A stretch of 18,293 nucleotides of DNA from Cruorifilaria tuberocauda (GCA_013365365.1 JABVXU010000843.1:1-18293), one strand, 5' to 3'. Shown: positions 1 through 8,961, numbered from the stretch's first letter. The notes: generated by a model from the letters alone, not told the origin. Numbers and translations: made by a program.

Positions 1-494
1 ATATAAATATAAATATAAATATAAATATAAAATGTATATTATAATTATAAATAATGATTATAAATATCAATAAATCTATTTTGATTGCTTCCGAATATTT
101 TTTTGATTATTTCCAATAAATTTATAATTATAATATTTCGTATCATAGAAATAATCATTATATCATTTATATCAGTTTGCGAAATATTACTTTTCCTTAT
201 TGATTATTATAAAAATCTTGCAAAAAAAGAAATCGAAGAATTGATAAGAAAACAAAATGAGTAAACTTATCGGATAAAAAATAAATTTTTTAGAATAATA
301 GTAAAAAATATATGCTATTTTTAAAGTAATAAAATTAATTCAATCTATTGTAATCGATTGTAATTGTGATAACATATGAAATAGATAATCAATCAAATCA
401 ATCAAATCAATCAATCAATCAATCAATACCATTTTTCATTATCAATTATTGTTTCTATTGAAATTTATAAATGTTACAGTTTTATTAGTTACAG
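1..494. other. Non-coding AT-rich DNA with microsatellites
   Basis: No supportable gene. The first 33 bases are a hexanucleotide (ATAAAT) tandem array that probably continues to the left. Bases 387-427 are an (AATC)n microsatellite interrupted by AAATC variants. Bases 331-394 are one copy of a dispersed repeat that recurs, diverged, at about 767-830; both copies share the core TGTAATTGTGATAACATAT. The rest is low-complexity A+T sequence. Confidence 0.7.
331..394 (+). repeat. Dispersed direct repeat, copy 1 (copy 2 at ~767-830)
   Basis: Both copies start with AAAATTAATTCAAT, pass through an ATCGATT core, share TGTAATTGTGATAACATAT and end in AGATAATCAAT. They are about 436 bases apart and differ by several substitutions and short indels, so the duplication is old or belongs to a dispersed family. 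No coding capacity, terminal inverted repeats or target-site duplications are evident, so calling it a mobile element would be speculative. Confidence 0.5.
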
Positions 495-670
495 TTCGAA
501 ATGATTATTTAAACGATGAAAAGGACGAGGGAAATGAAACTTTATTAGGTTGTATTTGACATATTTACACAAAATTTGAAATATTTCAATGTGTTGCCTG
601 AAAAGGAAGAGAATATTGGCCATCGGAAACTACCGAAGATGGTAATGAAGAAGAAATCGTTAAATTCTAA
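495..670 (+). pseudogene. Possible decayed coding exon with two in-frame TGA codons
   Basis: After an acceptor-like TTAGTTACAG (485-494), one frame reads a hydrophilic stretch (R-N-D-Y-L-N-D-E-K-D-E-G-N-E-T-L-L-G-C-I). It is then interrupted by TGA at 557-559 and again at 599-601, and ends at TAA 668-670. The residues between and after the stops still look protein-like (H-I-Y-T-K-F-E-I-F-Q-C-V-A, then K-G-R-E-Y-W-P-S-E-T-T-E-D-G-N-E-E-E), and the stretch is less A+T-rich than its surroundings. A CGA-to-TGA transition at two arginines would explain both stops, but that is inference. Alternatively the first TGA is a genuine terminal stop of an exon whose upstream partners lie elsewhere, or the pattern is chance. 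I do not recognise the family. Confidence 0.2.
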
Positions 671-1386
671 AATTTCGAACTGTTAAATTACTTCATTTGT
701 TTCAAAGTAAAATAGATAAATTACTTTTTAATTATCAAATTTAAATTTGTAACTTTATTGTATTAAAAAATTAATTCAATCAATTAAATCGATTTGTAAT
801 TGTGATAACATATCAAACAGATAATCAATTAATCAATAAAATTTATAATTTTATTTTACACTTTAACATTTTAGTATTTAATTACTTTTATTTAGATTTA
901 AGTTTATATTAGAGTCTTAAATAATTATCAGCGATTCCATTCATGAGCAAAATTTTATTAACTGCAAAGTTTTTTTTTTTTCTTTCGCAATTGTAAAATT
1001 AAAATTGACATTGAAATTTCATTCAATGATATTTAAACTTTAATAATAATAATGGTAAAATCAATTTTTATCATTATAAACATTTGATATATTTTAATAT
1101 TTGAATAATTAAAAATGTTCGAAATTAAATGAAAGTGACAATTTCCAAATCATTTCATATTTTCAAATCTCATCAAATTCATTACATTTATATCTATTCG
1201 TTGCGCTGATCAATTATATCTAATAAAGTTTCATCACAATATTTAGGTTATCGATATGACGACAGAAAGGTCAAAGTGTAGTTAACCGGTCGATTATTGT
1301 AAGGAAAGCCTCGAATTCACAACTCAAAATTTTGGAAAATTTTAAATGAAAGCCATTAAATAGTGCATTTTCAAAAATCCATTACC

Positions 1387-1430
1387 TATGTATACTTATA
1401 CGTACGTACGTGTGTGTGCGTGTATGTACT
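1387..1430. repeat. Alternating purine-pyrimidine tract (TATG/ACGT/TGTG)
   Basis: A 44-base stretch of almost perfect purine-pyrimidine alternation containing ACGTACGTACGTGTGTGTGCG. Such sequence can adopt Z-form or cruciform structure under supercoiling (established DNA behaviour). No function is shown here. Confidence 0.7.
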
Positions 1431-1599
1431 TGCGTAAATTATTATTAACAATATAAGTGTGTTAAGGATTGATTATATTAAAACTATTTTACAAAATTTG
1501 TTAAATAATTCATTTATACTTTTTTGGTATCATTGATTGAGATTTTGAAAATAAAATGTATTTATTATTTAAATATATAAAAACCGGTGAAAATTTAAT

Positions 1600-1660
1600 C
1601 AATCGATTGGATCAGATGCATGATTGTTTAATCGATTGGATCAGATGTATGATTGATTGA
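1600..1660 (+). repeat. Tandem duplication of ~27-base unit
   Basis: The unit beginning TAATCGATTGGATCAGATG and continuing into (C/T)ATGATTG occurs twice in a row with one clear C/T difference, embedded in further ATTGATTG sequence. It is a short local duplication with no coding content. Confidence 0.6.
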
Positions 1661-2183
1661 TTTATTAATTAGCAATTTAAATGATATGTGCTTGAAAATA
1701 TTTTGTGATACAATTTCATATATTACGAATCTTTTAATGCAATAATAAAATGCGAGATAGTGATTAAATGATTAAATAATTGATTGATTAAATGATAAAA
1801 TTATTATCAGAATGAGAACAGAGTTGCAACAATTATTCCTCTTAACATTAAAATTTCGAATAAAACAAAGAGATTAAATGAAATTACAATTACGTTATAT
1901 CAAAATTCCCGATTAATTAACTTAAAAAAAATAATGATAGTGATAGAAAAAGAGTATTATTGATTTTTTTTCGGTATTTTTAATATTTTTTGTTATCAAT
2001 ATGAAATTTCTTCATCGTCGTATTCCATTTTCATTTCCTAAAAGAAAAAAAAAATCAATTCGAAAAATTTTTTAATTAGTGAAAATCAAATATTACAATA
2101 TTAAAAGTTTTACTGTATTATATTGATTCAATCAATCATTGATCAAGAAAAACGGAAGGGAAATTTTCCACTGACCAATTTAC

Positions 2184-2658
2184 TCATGGCACTCTTGTTG
2201 TGGCTTCCGGATCAGCAGTGGTTGTTGATTCCGTTTTTCCCTCCTTCTGCAGCTTCAGTTCTTTCGGATGGCGTTCCGCACTGTCATCCTTGGTAGTTTC
2301 ATTCAGGCGCTTTTGCTCCTCCTCAACAGTTGCACGAACTTTCAGTAATTTTGGCTCATTTCTTCCATGCTCTTTTGACGCTTCATCATGCGCATGCGGA
2401 TGCGGATGTCCTGTTGCATTTACCGCTTCCTGATCATTATCCGTTACGTTTGCTTTAGCATCTTGCGCTTCAGCTCCAACAACTTCAAATGCTAATCCCG
2501 AATCACTTGTCAGTTGCTATAAAGTATCACTTGTAAAAGAAAAAAAATTCAGCAATCTTACAGTTATTGATTGATCCAGGTAAACTGCAGGAAAGTTACT
2601 AACTTACCGCTGAAGCGAGGTAAAGTGAAATGAAGATGAGAAGAAGTAGTTTTGTCAT
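2184..2658 (-). CDS. Predicted small secreted, His/Glu-rich protein (two exons)
   Basis: Exon 1 is 2608-2658 and exon 2 is 2184-2516, separated by a 91-base intron with donor GCG|GTAAGT and acceptor TTTATAG|CAA. The phase is 0 and the joined frame gives 127 residues ending in TGA. Residues 1-17 (M-T-K-L-L-L-L-I-F-I-S-L-Y-L-A-S-A) form a textbook signal peptide, and exon 1 ends exactly at the likely cleavage region. The mature part is hydrophilic and charged, with a His-Pro cluster (HPHPHAH, residues 54-60), three N-glycosylation sequons (N40-V-T, N50-A-T, N89-E-T), a Glu/Lys-rich likely helical middle (about 70-110) and a Thr-rich tail. There is no cysteine, so it is probably extended or intrinsically disordered and exported. 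The ATG is the only one preceding the signal peptide. The family is not recognised; the His cluster might bind metal, but that is a guess. The gene stands alone, with a G+C-richer island upstream at 3000-3440. Confidence 0.65.
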
Positions 2659-3118
2659 TGCAGAGATATGGTGATAAGTTGAAATTGATCGCGCGATCGT
2701 AAAGGATTGAATCTGATAAGATTAAAACGTTTAAGTTCATTTAAGAGTAATTAACTAAAAACGTTTAAAATGAGCTAATTTATTCTTAAAGAAGTAATCA
2801 TTAGTTGTTAGTTACTTTAAAAGAAGTAATCATTACCTAATATTTCAAATATAGTTAATATATACACTTAATATGCTATACTTATACTATACTTAATATT
2901 TAAAATAGTATTTTGTTTTTTAATTTCGTTTTTCTCAAATTTAAACTTTAAGAGAGAAATGAGGAGAATATATTGAAGCTTAAACAAATCATGCTGCATA
3001 TATTCATTTGAAGGATTAGGAATTGGGAAGATTTGTTTCGGGGGATCGCTAGTGGAAAGAGAGAGGTCAGCTGATAAGTGGACCATCCAACCGAGTGACC
3101 TTTAGTTATTCGTCACGA
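2659..3118. other. 5' flank of the secreted-protein gene
   Basis: Upstream of the minus-strand start at 2658. It includes an imperfect inverted GATCGCGCGATC at about 2687-2698 and a short duplication (AGAAGTAATCATTA, at about 2793 and 2823). There are several TGATAA/TTATCA-type words, which are GATA-factor-like. Base composition shifts to higher G+C from about 3000 onward. Open frames here are short and look like chance. Confidence 0.4.
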
Positions 3119-3400
3119 ATGACAGAAACTTGCCGGGGGCTTTCCTCTTGCTATAAGCAAAGGACATTTCGTCCACTGACCAATTCAATATCAGACTCCG
3201 CCTATGTCTGTTCCAATTGTCCATCAGAGGTGATGATGAATAAAATGTCCGAGAGGTCCGTAGTTGTAAACAATAATGCGCGGGAAGTGCATAGAGGGGT
3301 AAAAACGATAAACAGTACCACCTGGGAAGTTCACCTTGATAAACAATACTATCCGGAAGGGAAGTTTGTTCGGGAAGAGAATCATGCAAGAAAGATTTGA
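3119..3400 (+). CDS. Uncertain small ORF (93 residues) in a G+C-richer island
   Basis: The frame opens with ATG at 3119, shortly after an acceptor-like GACCTTTAG (ending 3104), and runs to TGA at 3398-3400. The product would be hydrophilic, with five Cys residues in its first half (including C-S-N-C) and no signal peptide or membrane segment. It matches no family I recognise. The opposite strand is also open over 3102-3440 (112 residues from an ATG), so openness alone proves little; the island has fewer A+T-rich stop codons. It could be a single-exon gene, an exon of an unseen gene on either strand, or a regulatory island. The overlapping forkhead-type and E-box motifs argue for regulation. 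Confidence 0.2.
   Translation: MTETCRGLSSCYKQRTFRPLTNSISDSAYVCSNCPSEVMMNKMSERSVVVNNNAREVHRGVKTINSTTWEVHLDKQYYPEGKFVREENHARKI
3266..3346 (+). promoter_or_regulatory. Cluster of three forkhead-type motifs plus an E-box
   Basis: Within 81 bases there are TGTAAACAA (core 3266-3272), GATAAACA (3307-3314) and TGATAAACAA (3337-3346), all on the plus strand and all matching the RTAAAYA forkhead core known for FoxO/FoxA factors. A CACCTG E-box lies between them at 3319-3324. The nearest gene start is the minus-strand secreted-protein gene 600 bases away. The motifs are short and A-rich, so chance occurrence in this genome is a real possibility, but they fall in a G+C-richer island. Confidence 0.3.
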
Positions 3401-3425
3401 GATTGTATGAATGCATGAAACACCG

Positions 3426-3480
3426 CGAAAACATTTTCATATCTCAATTCTGATAATGTATCAGTCAAATGAGATAACGA
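3426..3480 (+). repeat. 55-base direct repeat, copy 1 (flanks a minisatellite)
   Basis: This block (CGAAAACATTTTCA, then TTCTGATAATGTATCAGTCAAAT, then AGATAA) recurs at 3711-3765 with about five substitutions. The two copies bracket the 24-base minisatellite at 3481-3655, so the whole cassette looks like one expanded duplication. Confidence 0.75.
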
Positions 3481-3655
3481 AATCTATTACTTAAACCTAT
3501 CAAAGCCTATTACTTGGACTTATCAGAAGCCTATTACTTGGACTTCTCAGAAATCTAACCCATCAAGCTATCATAAATCTATCACTTAGACTTGTCAGAA
3601 ATCTATAACTTAAACCTATCAGTAATCTATCACTTAGACTTACAGAAATCTATTA
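3481..3655 (+). repeat. Imperfect ~24-base minisatellite (about 7 copies)
   Basis: Successive units follow the pattern AATCTATCACTTAGACTTATCAG, with variants such as GCCTATTACTTGGACTTATCAG and AATCTATAACTTAAACCTATCAG. Unit length drifts between 22 and 25 bases. No frame is usefully open, so it is not a peptide repeat. Each unit contains TATCA or a close variant, a GATA-like word. Confidence 0.8.
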
Positions 3656-3710
3656 ATTGAAATTTTACATTCTGTATAAATTTAGAGATTGCGAAATTTT
3701 AGAAATAATA

Positions 3711-3765
3711 CGAAAACATTTTCACATCTGAGTTCTGATAATGTATCAGTCAAATAAGATAATGA
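3711..3765 (+). repeat. 55-base direct repeat, copy 2
   Basis: Partner of 3426-3480, offset by 285 bases, about 50 of 55 positions identical by eye. It lies just beyond the end of the minisatellite, separated from it by about 55 bases of unrelated A+T-rich sequence. Confidence 0.75.
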
Positions 3766-5146
3766 ATTAATTATTGGGACAAAATAGAAATTTAAGTTTA
3801 ACTCATTCAAATATTTGAAAGTTTAAGTTTTCAGCAAAATAAATTCATTTTTTGCAAAAAAAAGGAATATAAATTGTAATTATATTAAAATATTTAAATT
3901 ATAGTTATTACGAATTAAATTATTTACTTTACATATTGTTATCTATCTTCGCAATAATCATGATTGTATTCAAACAGGAAGATTTAGTGGAGGCATTTAA
4001 AAAAAAATTCAATTTTACAAAAAAGTAATCCGAATTTTAAATAAAATACTAGAATTGATATGAAGGTACTAATATTAAAATATCAATTTTAGTATCTTTT
4101 TATTATCTTAATAAATGAAAATACTAAAATTCTACTCATCACAGGCAGAATTTCAGTGATAATTTTTCTGATAAGTTTGATTTTAAAAAAAATTTGAAAA
4201 GTTATGTAAGCTTCTTAGCTTCAAAATTTCAAGTTTAGTTCAATTTCTTCTTATTGGAAGTCTATTATAATTAAAATTTTACATAGATTATGCTTCACTT
4301 TGCATAAATTTTTTAATAAAAAAAGTTTACATAAATTTAAAAATTTTTTAATTTCAAAAATTTACATAAATTTAGAAATTTTAAAATTTGAGAAATAATG
4401 CAAGCAACAAAAAATGGAACGAAAGCGAAATACATTCATTGTTAAACTATTTGATTGCATATTGAAACTTTTTGCGAAGAATTTTTTTTTTCAAATTTAA
4501 AATGTCTTAGTTGATTTATTAATTGTTAGAAGAAATTGATGTAATTTTTGATAAATTTCAATTGTGAATTCAATTTTGCTATAAAATATTTATAAATGAT
4601 TTTTTGATAAAATTTTTCCCGTTTTTAATCATTATCATTATCATTATCAATTTATCATAATTAAGTAATACCCTTTTCATATTCATATTGTATTTACTAT
4701 AAGTATAAGATAAAAAAGTATAAGAAAAAAGATAAAAATGTAAGATAAAAAAAGTTCGTACTGTACTAGAAAATAAAAAAGTTACTAATTTGCAAAGAAA
4801 ATTTTTTTTTTTGAATTTTTCCCATTTTAATTATTGAAACGATTGATTAGAAAATTTTCAATTTTACTTATTAAATTAAATTTAAGATTTAACGATTTGT
4901 TTTTCTATTTCTAATTTAAGCTTAAATGAGGAATGAATTGAGAATGTGACAGTAATAAATAAATGATATCATTTAAGCTTAAATATAAGACTAAAAAAAA
5001 TGAATTTTTCGGCTGATCAATAAGTCAATTAGTTCATTAATCATTCCAATAATTAATTAATTAATTAATTTAAGAAAAAAGATTTAATCAAATTAAATCA
5101 AATTTCAATATGTTTCTAGATGTTAAAAGTACGCAAACTACATAGA
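3766..5146. other. Intergenic AT-rich DNA, no gene seen
   Basis: No frame here looks coding. It contains short homopolymer runs, a (CATTAT) hexanucleotide run at about 4630-4649 (tandem TGATAA words on the minus strand) and an (AATT)5 run at about 5051-5071. The last bases are the immediate 5' flank of the tRNA gene, with no other recognisable signal. Confidence 0.6.
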
Positions 5147-5219
5147 GCCCGGTTAGCTCAGTCGGTAGAGCACCAGACTCTTAATCTGGCTGTCGCGGGT
5201 TCGAGCCCCGCATCGGGCT
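5147..5219 (+). tRNA. trnK-CUU: tRNA-Lys (anticodon CUU)
   Basis: A complete 73-base cloverleaf with no intron. The acceptor stem pairs GCCCGGT with ATCGGGC (one G-T pair) and T is the discriminator base. The D arm is GCTC/GAGC, the anticodon stem CCAGA/TCTGG encloses loop CTCTTAA with anticodon CTT at 5180-5182, the variable loop is CTGTC, and the T arm GCGGG/CCCGC encloses TTCGAGC. The sequence closely follows the conserved metazoan tRNA-Lys(CUU). Internal Pol III promoter elements are intact: A box 5154-5165 (TAGCTCAGTCGG) and B box 5198-5208 (GGTTCGAGCCC). It decodes AAG lysine codons, and nothing suggests a pseudogene. Confidence 0.98.
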
Positions 5220-5224
5220 AGCTG

Positions 5225-5228
5225 TTTT
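5225..5228 (+). terminator. RNA polymerase III terminator (TTTT) of the tRNA gene
   Basis: The first T4 run after the tRNA lies five bases beyond its 3' end, with a longer T7 run a little further on (about 5235-5241) as backup. A run of four or more T on the coding strand is the standard Pol III stop signal. Confidence 0.75.
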
Positions 5229-5759
5229 GCAAAAATTTTTTTCTCAGAAATGATAAATACTTCTTGGATTAATTACTGTACAATTGTATTAAACCTATAC
5301 AATATTTATCAATGCTCGTTATCAATTCTCTAAATTTATCTCTTAGAAGATTTAGTATTTTCAAGAGTTGAAACATACAGTAATTTAATCATTTCAACAA
5401 TCTATAAGAGAGTACTTTTGAGAAATATAAAGGTCATCAGAATAGTTTTGAGTGAATTATTGGTGATATTTGAAACTGATAAAAGTTAGTGATAAATATC
5501 GAACAGTTTGATGGTAGGAGATAATTTGATTGATTATCAATGTGTAATATATTCTGTGAAGGTCAATTTCGCCGAATAGTACGTGAAGAGATGTCATCGA
5601 TTCTTCCTTCAACATTTATATTTCCATTACAAAATACAGGATGAAAAAGTAATTAAATGAAATAGACTATTTGCAAAATTTTGCTAATAATAATTTAAGA
5701 AAAAATTTTTTAAATTAATTGATTTTTTTTAATTAATTTTTTAAAATAAATTAATTAAT

Positions 5760-5961
5760 ATGGTAATTAATCATGATAAATAATAAATGGAAATGATTTT
5801 TTTTTTAATCAACATGATAATTAATCATGATAAATGATAAAAGAAAATGATTTTTTTTTAATTAATTTGATAATTAATCATGATAAATGATATAAGAAAA
5901 TGATTTTTTTTAATTAATATGATAATTAATTAATTATGATAAATGATCATGGAAAATGATT
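5760..5961 (+). repeat. ~50-base tandem repeat, about four copies
   Basis: Each unit reads ATGATAATTAATCATGATAA, then AT(G/A)AT(A)n, (G/A)(G/A)AAATGA and a T-rich run ending in AATTAAT. Copies begin near 5760, 5814, 5868 and 5919 and differ by small indels, mainly in the T runs. Each contains the palindromic AATTAATCATGAT motif and at least one TGATAA word. Confidence 0.75.
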
Positions 5962-6403
5962 GCGTAACAATTTTATAGAATTAAAAATGTATTGAAAAGT
6001 TAACGTTTTCTTACCGATTTTTACCTATACTCTTACCTATTTTTTATATTGAATATATATCTTGAAATTAAATTTTAGTAAATTATTTTTATTAGATGTT
6101 AGATTGTTAATTTTCATCCTCCTTTATTTTTATCATAACTGAAATTTAATCTCTTTCATATCAAATTTCATATCATTTGAAATTACTTTAGTCGCGATAA
6201 AATGATGATAATGTTGATGAAATGACGAATGATATTTTCAATATAACAAAGTGATGAAACTATAACAGTGATAAGATAAAATTGATGACACTGATAACAG
6301 TATGTGGTGAAAAAATGATAAATTACAATTTTTTTTTTCAAAATTGAATCAAAATTTCAGCTAATTTATACTGTAAATTTTATACCGCAAATTCTAAAGT
6401 TTT

Positions 6404-6600
6404 ATTTTATACTGTAAATTATTTATACTGTAAGTTGTTTTGCACAAAAACTTCATGCTTACTTTTTAATTTTTCCATTCAATCATTCAGCTGTAATGGA
6501 AATTATTTTATACTGTAAATTACTTATACTGTAAGTTGTTTTGCACAAAATCTTCATGCTTACTTTTTAATTTTTCCATTCAATCATCCAGTTGTAATGG
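6404..6600 (+). repeat. 96-base direct duplication (period 101)
   Basis: Copies 6404-6499 and 6505-6600 are nearly identical: I count four substitutions in 96 positions, with five intervening bases. They include TTATACTGTAAATTA, TTTTGCACAAAA and CTTCATGCTTACTTTTTAAT. The high identity implies a recent duplication. A partial third match, TTATACTGTAAATTTTATAC, lies just upstream at about 6366. Confidence 0.9.
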
Positions 6601-7237
6601 CTAGAGTATGCATATGTTCCAAATTGAGTTACAGTTTTTTGTTGTAATCAAGCAAATTGAGTGAATTTAAAAGATTTCTTAAAATTCACTTGCCTATTTT
6701 TTATCTCCCAATTTATGATTCATTTCTATTTATTATCAAATTAGCAAATCTTATAATTTGCTTAATTAGCTCATTGAGTTAAGATTTGCATTATTCATTG
6801 TTAGTAATGTAATTAATTACAAACAAACTTAGCAATGGTTGGTCCTAGCAAGACAACACATTCGGTCTATAATCTATATGATGAATTATCGAATAATTTA
6901 CCGGTTCTTTTCAGGTTTTAACTTTCAGGTTTCAGGTTCACTAATCCATAACAGAAATTTTCAGCTGGAAAATAAAATGGGAATTGTTATTGAGATAATT
7001 TTCAAATATAAATGTTATTTTGCCCCATATCATCATCTCCTATATCTAAATTAATGATCACTTATCGATTATCAGTTTATTTCTTCTTCGATATGAATCC
7101 TCCAACTATTAATTAATGATAATCAGTTCATCTGATTAATTGATGAATCGGTAAAATATTCCGGAAATCAAATGTGATCCGAACTATTGTTATCATTTTA
7201 AAAAGTACTGAGATTTCAAGATTACTGTTACTTCTAT

Positions 7238-7383
7238 AGGTCAAGGTCAAAATTATTTTGCTCCAATAATGCAATTGTTTGAATAGCAGAATGTTATATC
7301 CCGCAGAAAAACAGAATGTGGGAAAAAAAATCGACATATTCGTTGTTGACCTTGACCTTTCACTCATCATTAACCCTTGACCT
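7238..7383. promoter_or_regulatory. Cluster of AGGTCA nuclear-receptor half-sites
   Basis: AGGTCAAGGTCA lies on the plus strand at 7238-7249. The same motif on the minus strand (TGACCTTGACCT) lies at 7347-7358, and a third TTGACCTTG at 7377-7385. Both double sites contain the extended half-site TCAAGGTCA, the form bound by FTZ-F1/NR5A and ERR-type monomeric receptors (established knowledge). The two double sites are in inverted orientation about 98 bases apart. The cluster lies just downstream of the REEP-like gene, whose poly(A) signal is at 7571-7576, and no other gene start is close, so its target is unclear. Confidence 0.35.
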
Positions 7384-7570
7384 TGCATATAAGCAAACAC
7401 ACACATATGCATATATATTCGCACACATCGTATAAATGAAGTATAACTGATGTATAATAAACAAATATATAATTGATTTTCAATCAATTCATCATTTACA
7501 TTCAAAGTTATACATTTTAAAGTTGAAGTGTAACAATTTAACTAATTTCATCAAGTTTATTTTTCAAAAC

Positions 7571-7576
7571 TTTATT
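7571..7576 (-). terminator. Poly(A) signal AATAAA of the REEP-like gene
   Basis: TTTATT on the plus strand gives AATAAA on the minus strand, 85-90 bases after the TGA stop of the REEP-like gene (7661-7663). This is a normal 3' UTR length for a nematode gene and the only canonical hexamer in this interval. Confidence 0.6.
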
Positions 7577-7660
7577 GAAATTTAAGCATTTTTGCAACAA
7601 TTTAGTTTGATAAGTATCATAGTATCATAGATTAGCAAAATTTCTTTCTTTTTTCTTTTT

Positions 7661-8902
7661 TCAATTTATTTTTTTAATTTTACTATAACATGTACATTCG
7701 TCTAAATTACTCAATAATTGTTGTTGTTGTTTCTCCTGATAACTGTTAAGGAAATTATCAATTAGTGAAATTATTGGATTGACAATATTATTGAATAACA
7801 TTTGTGTTCCATTACTGTTAGGAACATAAAGATAAAGTAAAAATAATGCCTGAAATGATAGAATTAAATCAATCAATCAAGCATAAAATTTAAACAAATT
7901 ATTTTTTACCGCTACAATTAGACAAATCTTATCAGTGATAATTGTTTTCAATTCATTTTATGGATAATAATTAATTGAACCTAAACTAATAATTACCTTA
8001 CAATTTTTTGATTTTATTTTTAAATTCAAAAACAAAAATTTAAATATTAAATTTAAGTTCAATTTATTTTAATTTAAATTTAAATTATTTGCTATTGAAA
8101 TAATTTCACTTTAAATAGCCAATAGATAGAGAGAGAATTTGTAATTCCGGATATCATGAAATCGAATATAGAAAATGTAGCAAAAACTGTCCAATACATT
8201 AACCATTCCGTATCATCTTCCTTGCTCGGTGTTCGAATTGCCTAAAGTTTAATTTCCTTCTTCTTCATTTTCTTTTTTTCTCGGTAATTTTAAATGATTT
8301 ATAAAAATTAATTTTAATTAATTAAAAAATCTCCCTTTTCTAATTCAAATCTTAATTAGCTAATTATAAGATTTCTTAAAATTTTTAATTAATTAAAAGA
8401 ATTCTTTTCTTAAAAATTAGAAAAAATTAACCTTAACAGATGCATAGGCAGGATAAGCAAATCCAAAAATATTACAGATTAATTCAGTAAAAGATCCAAA
8501 TAATAGATAAAAACCCAATAGAACTACAATTACGTATACTAACTGAAAAATTAATTTTTCATAATAATTTATCATCGTTTTTATCATCATAATTTATCAT
8601 GATCATTCATGCATCATCATTTTAACATATTATTAAATTTTAAAATACTTTTAAATATATTTTACTTGAAAAAGGTCAAATGTTAAATATAATTAATAAA
8701 TTAGTAAAACCTGTTCTCGATTAGTTTTTAATTCCATTTCTGTAAGTAAACTGTTCAAATTTGCATAACGTTTATTGTAGAGAAATGCAAATAATTGTGG
8801 TTTATGCGTTACACCTTGAAAGATACGTTCTGATCCACTTAAATCTCTCTCATTCAAACTTACATTTGATAATGTTCGATCAGCTTCAATCATTGCTGCC
8901 AT
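7661..8902 (-). CDS. yop-1: REEP5/6 (YOP1/DP1/TB2/HVA22) family ER-shaping protein
   Basis: Four exons, all phase 0: 8711-8902, 8432-8542, 8110-8241 and 7661-7849, giving 207 residues. Introns are 168, 190 and 260 bases, with donors GTTTTA, GTTAAT and GTGAAA and acceptors TTTTTCAG, CTTTAG and ATTTCAG. The family forms hairpins that curve tubular ER membrane. Family landmarks appear in order: a helical N-terminal region (about 35-63, with F-L-Y-N-K-R-Y), a hydrophobic stretch 65-90, [11 protein letters not shown] (91-101), the signature [12 protein letters not shown] (107-118), a second hydrophobic stretch to about 144, then [10 protein letters not shown] (155-164) ahead of I-V-N-P. The family's usual W-x-P-x-Y motif in the second hairpin is replaced by N-S-L-S-I-Y-W, so this is a diverged member. 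The N-terminus is about 25 residues longer than is typical, and the C-terminus has a Q-rich tail. The start is the first ATG after upstream stops. An inverted pair of TACGTG motifs lies 60-76 bases upstream. Confidence 0.93.
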
Positions 8903-8961
8903 CTTTAATTATTTATTTACTCGTTTATCATTTATTTTTTTATCTGATTAGAATAATAAAC

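Larger units (their letters stand above)
671..2183. other. Intergenic AT-rich DNA, no gene seen
   Basis: About 1.5 kb without a supportable gene. It contains the second copy of the dispersed repeat (about 767-830), an alternating purine-pyrimidine tract (1387-1430) and a short tandem duplication (about 1600-1660). A slightly G+C-richer patch at 1250-1320 has only very short open frames on either strand. The last 200 bases form the downstream flank of the small minus-strand gene at 2184-2658; I could not identify a clear AATAAA there. Confidence 0.6.
5229..7570. other. Intergenic DNA with tandem duplications, no gene seen
   Basis: About 2.3 kb without a supportable gene. Frames at 6839-7054 (plus) and 7128-7505 (minus) are open but have no family signal and low-complexity composition, so I read them as chance. 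The stretch carries two tandem repeats (5760-5961 and 6404-6600) and a cluster of AGGTCA half-sites (7238-7383). A CA/TA-rich tract lies at about 7395-7430. Confidence 0.55.

Noticed and set aside
1250..1320. Short minus-strand reading frame (R-G-F-P-Y-N-N-R-P-V-N-Y-T-L-T-F-L-S-S-Y-R)
   Set aside because: Only about 22 codons, bounded by stops and without a convincing acceptor. Too short to support an exon.
2200..2433. 77-codon plus-strand frame rich in Ser/Phe
   Set aside because: It is the antisense shadow of exon 2 of the secreted-protein gene and lacks a signal peptide and a true ATG start.
7128..7505. 125-codon open frame on the minus strand
   Set aside because: It overlaps the nuclear-receptor motif cluster and a CA/TA repeat, has low-complexity composition and matches no family. 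The real minus-strand gene upstream ends with its own stop and poly(A) signal.
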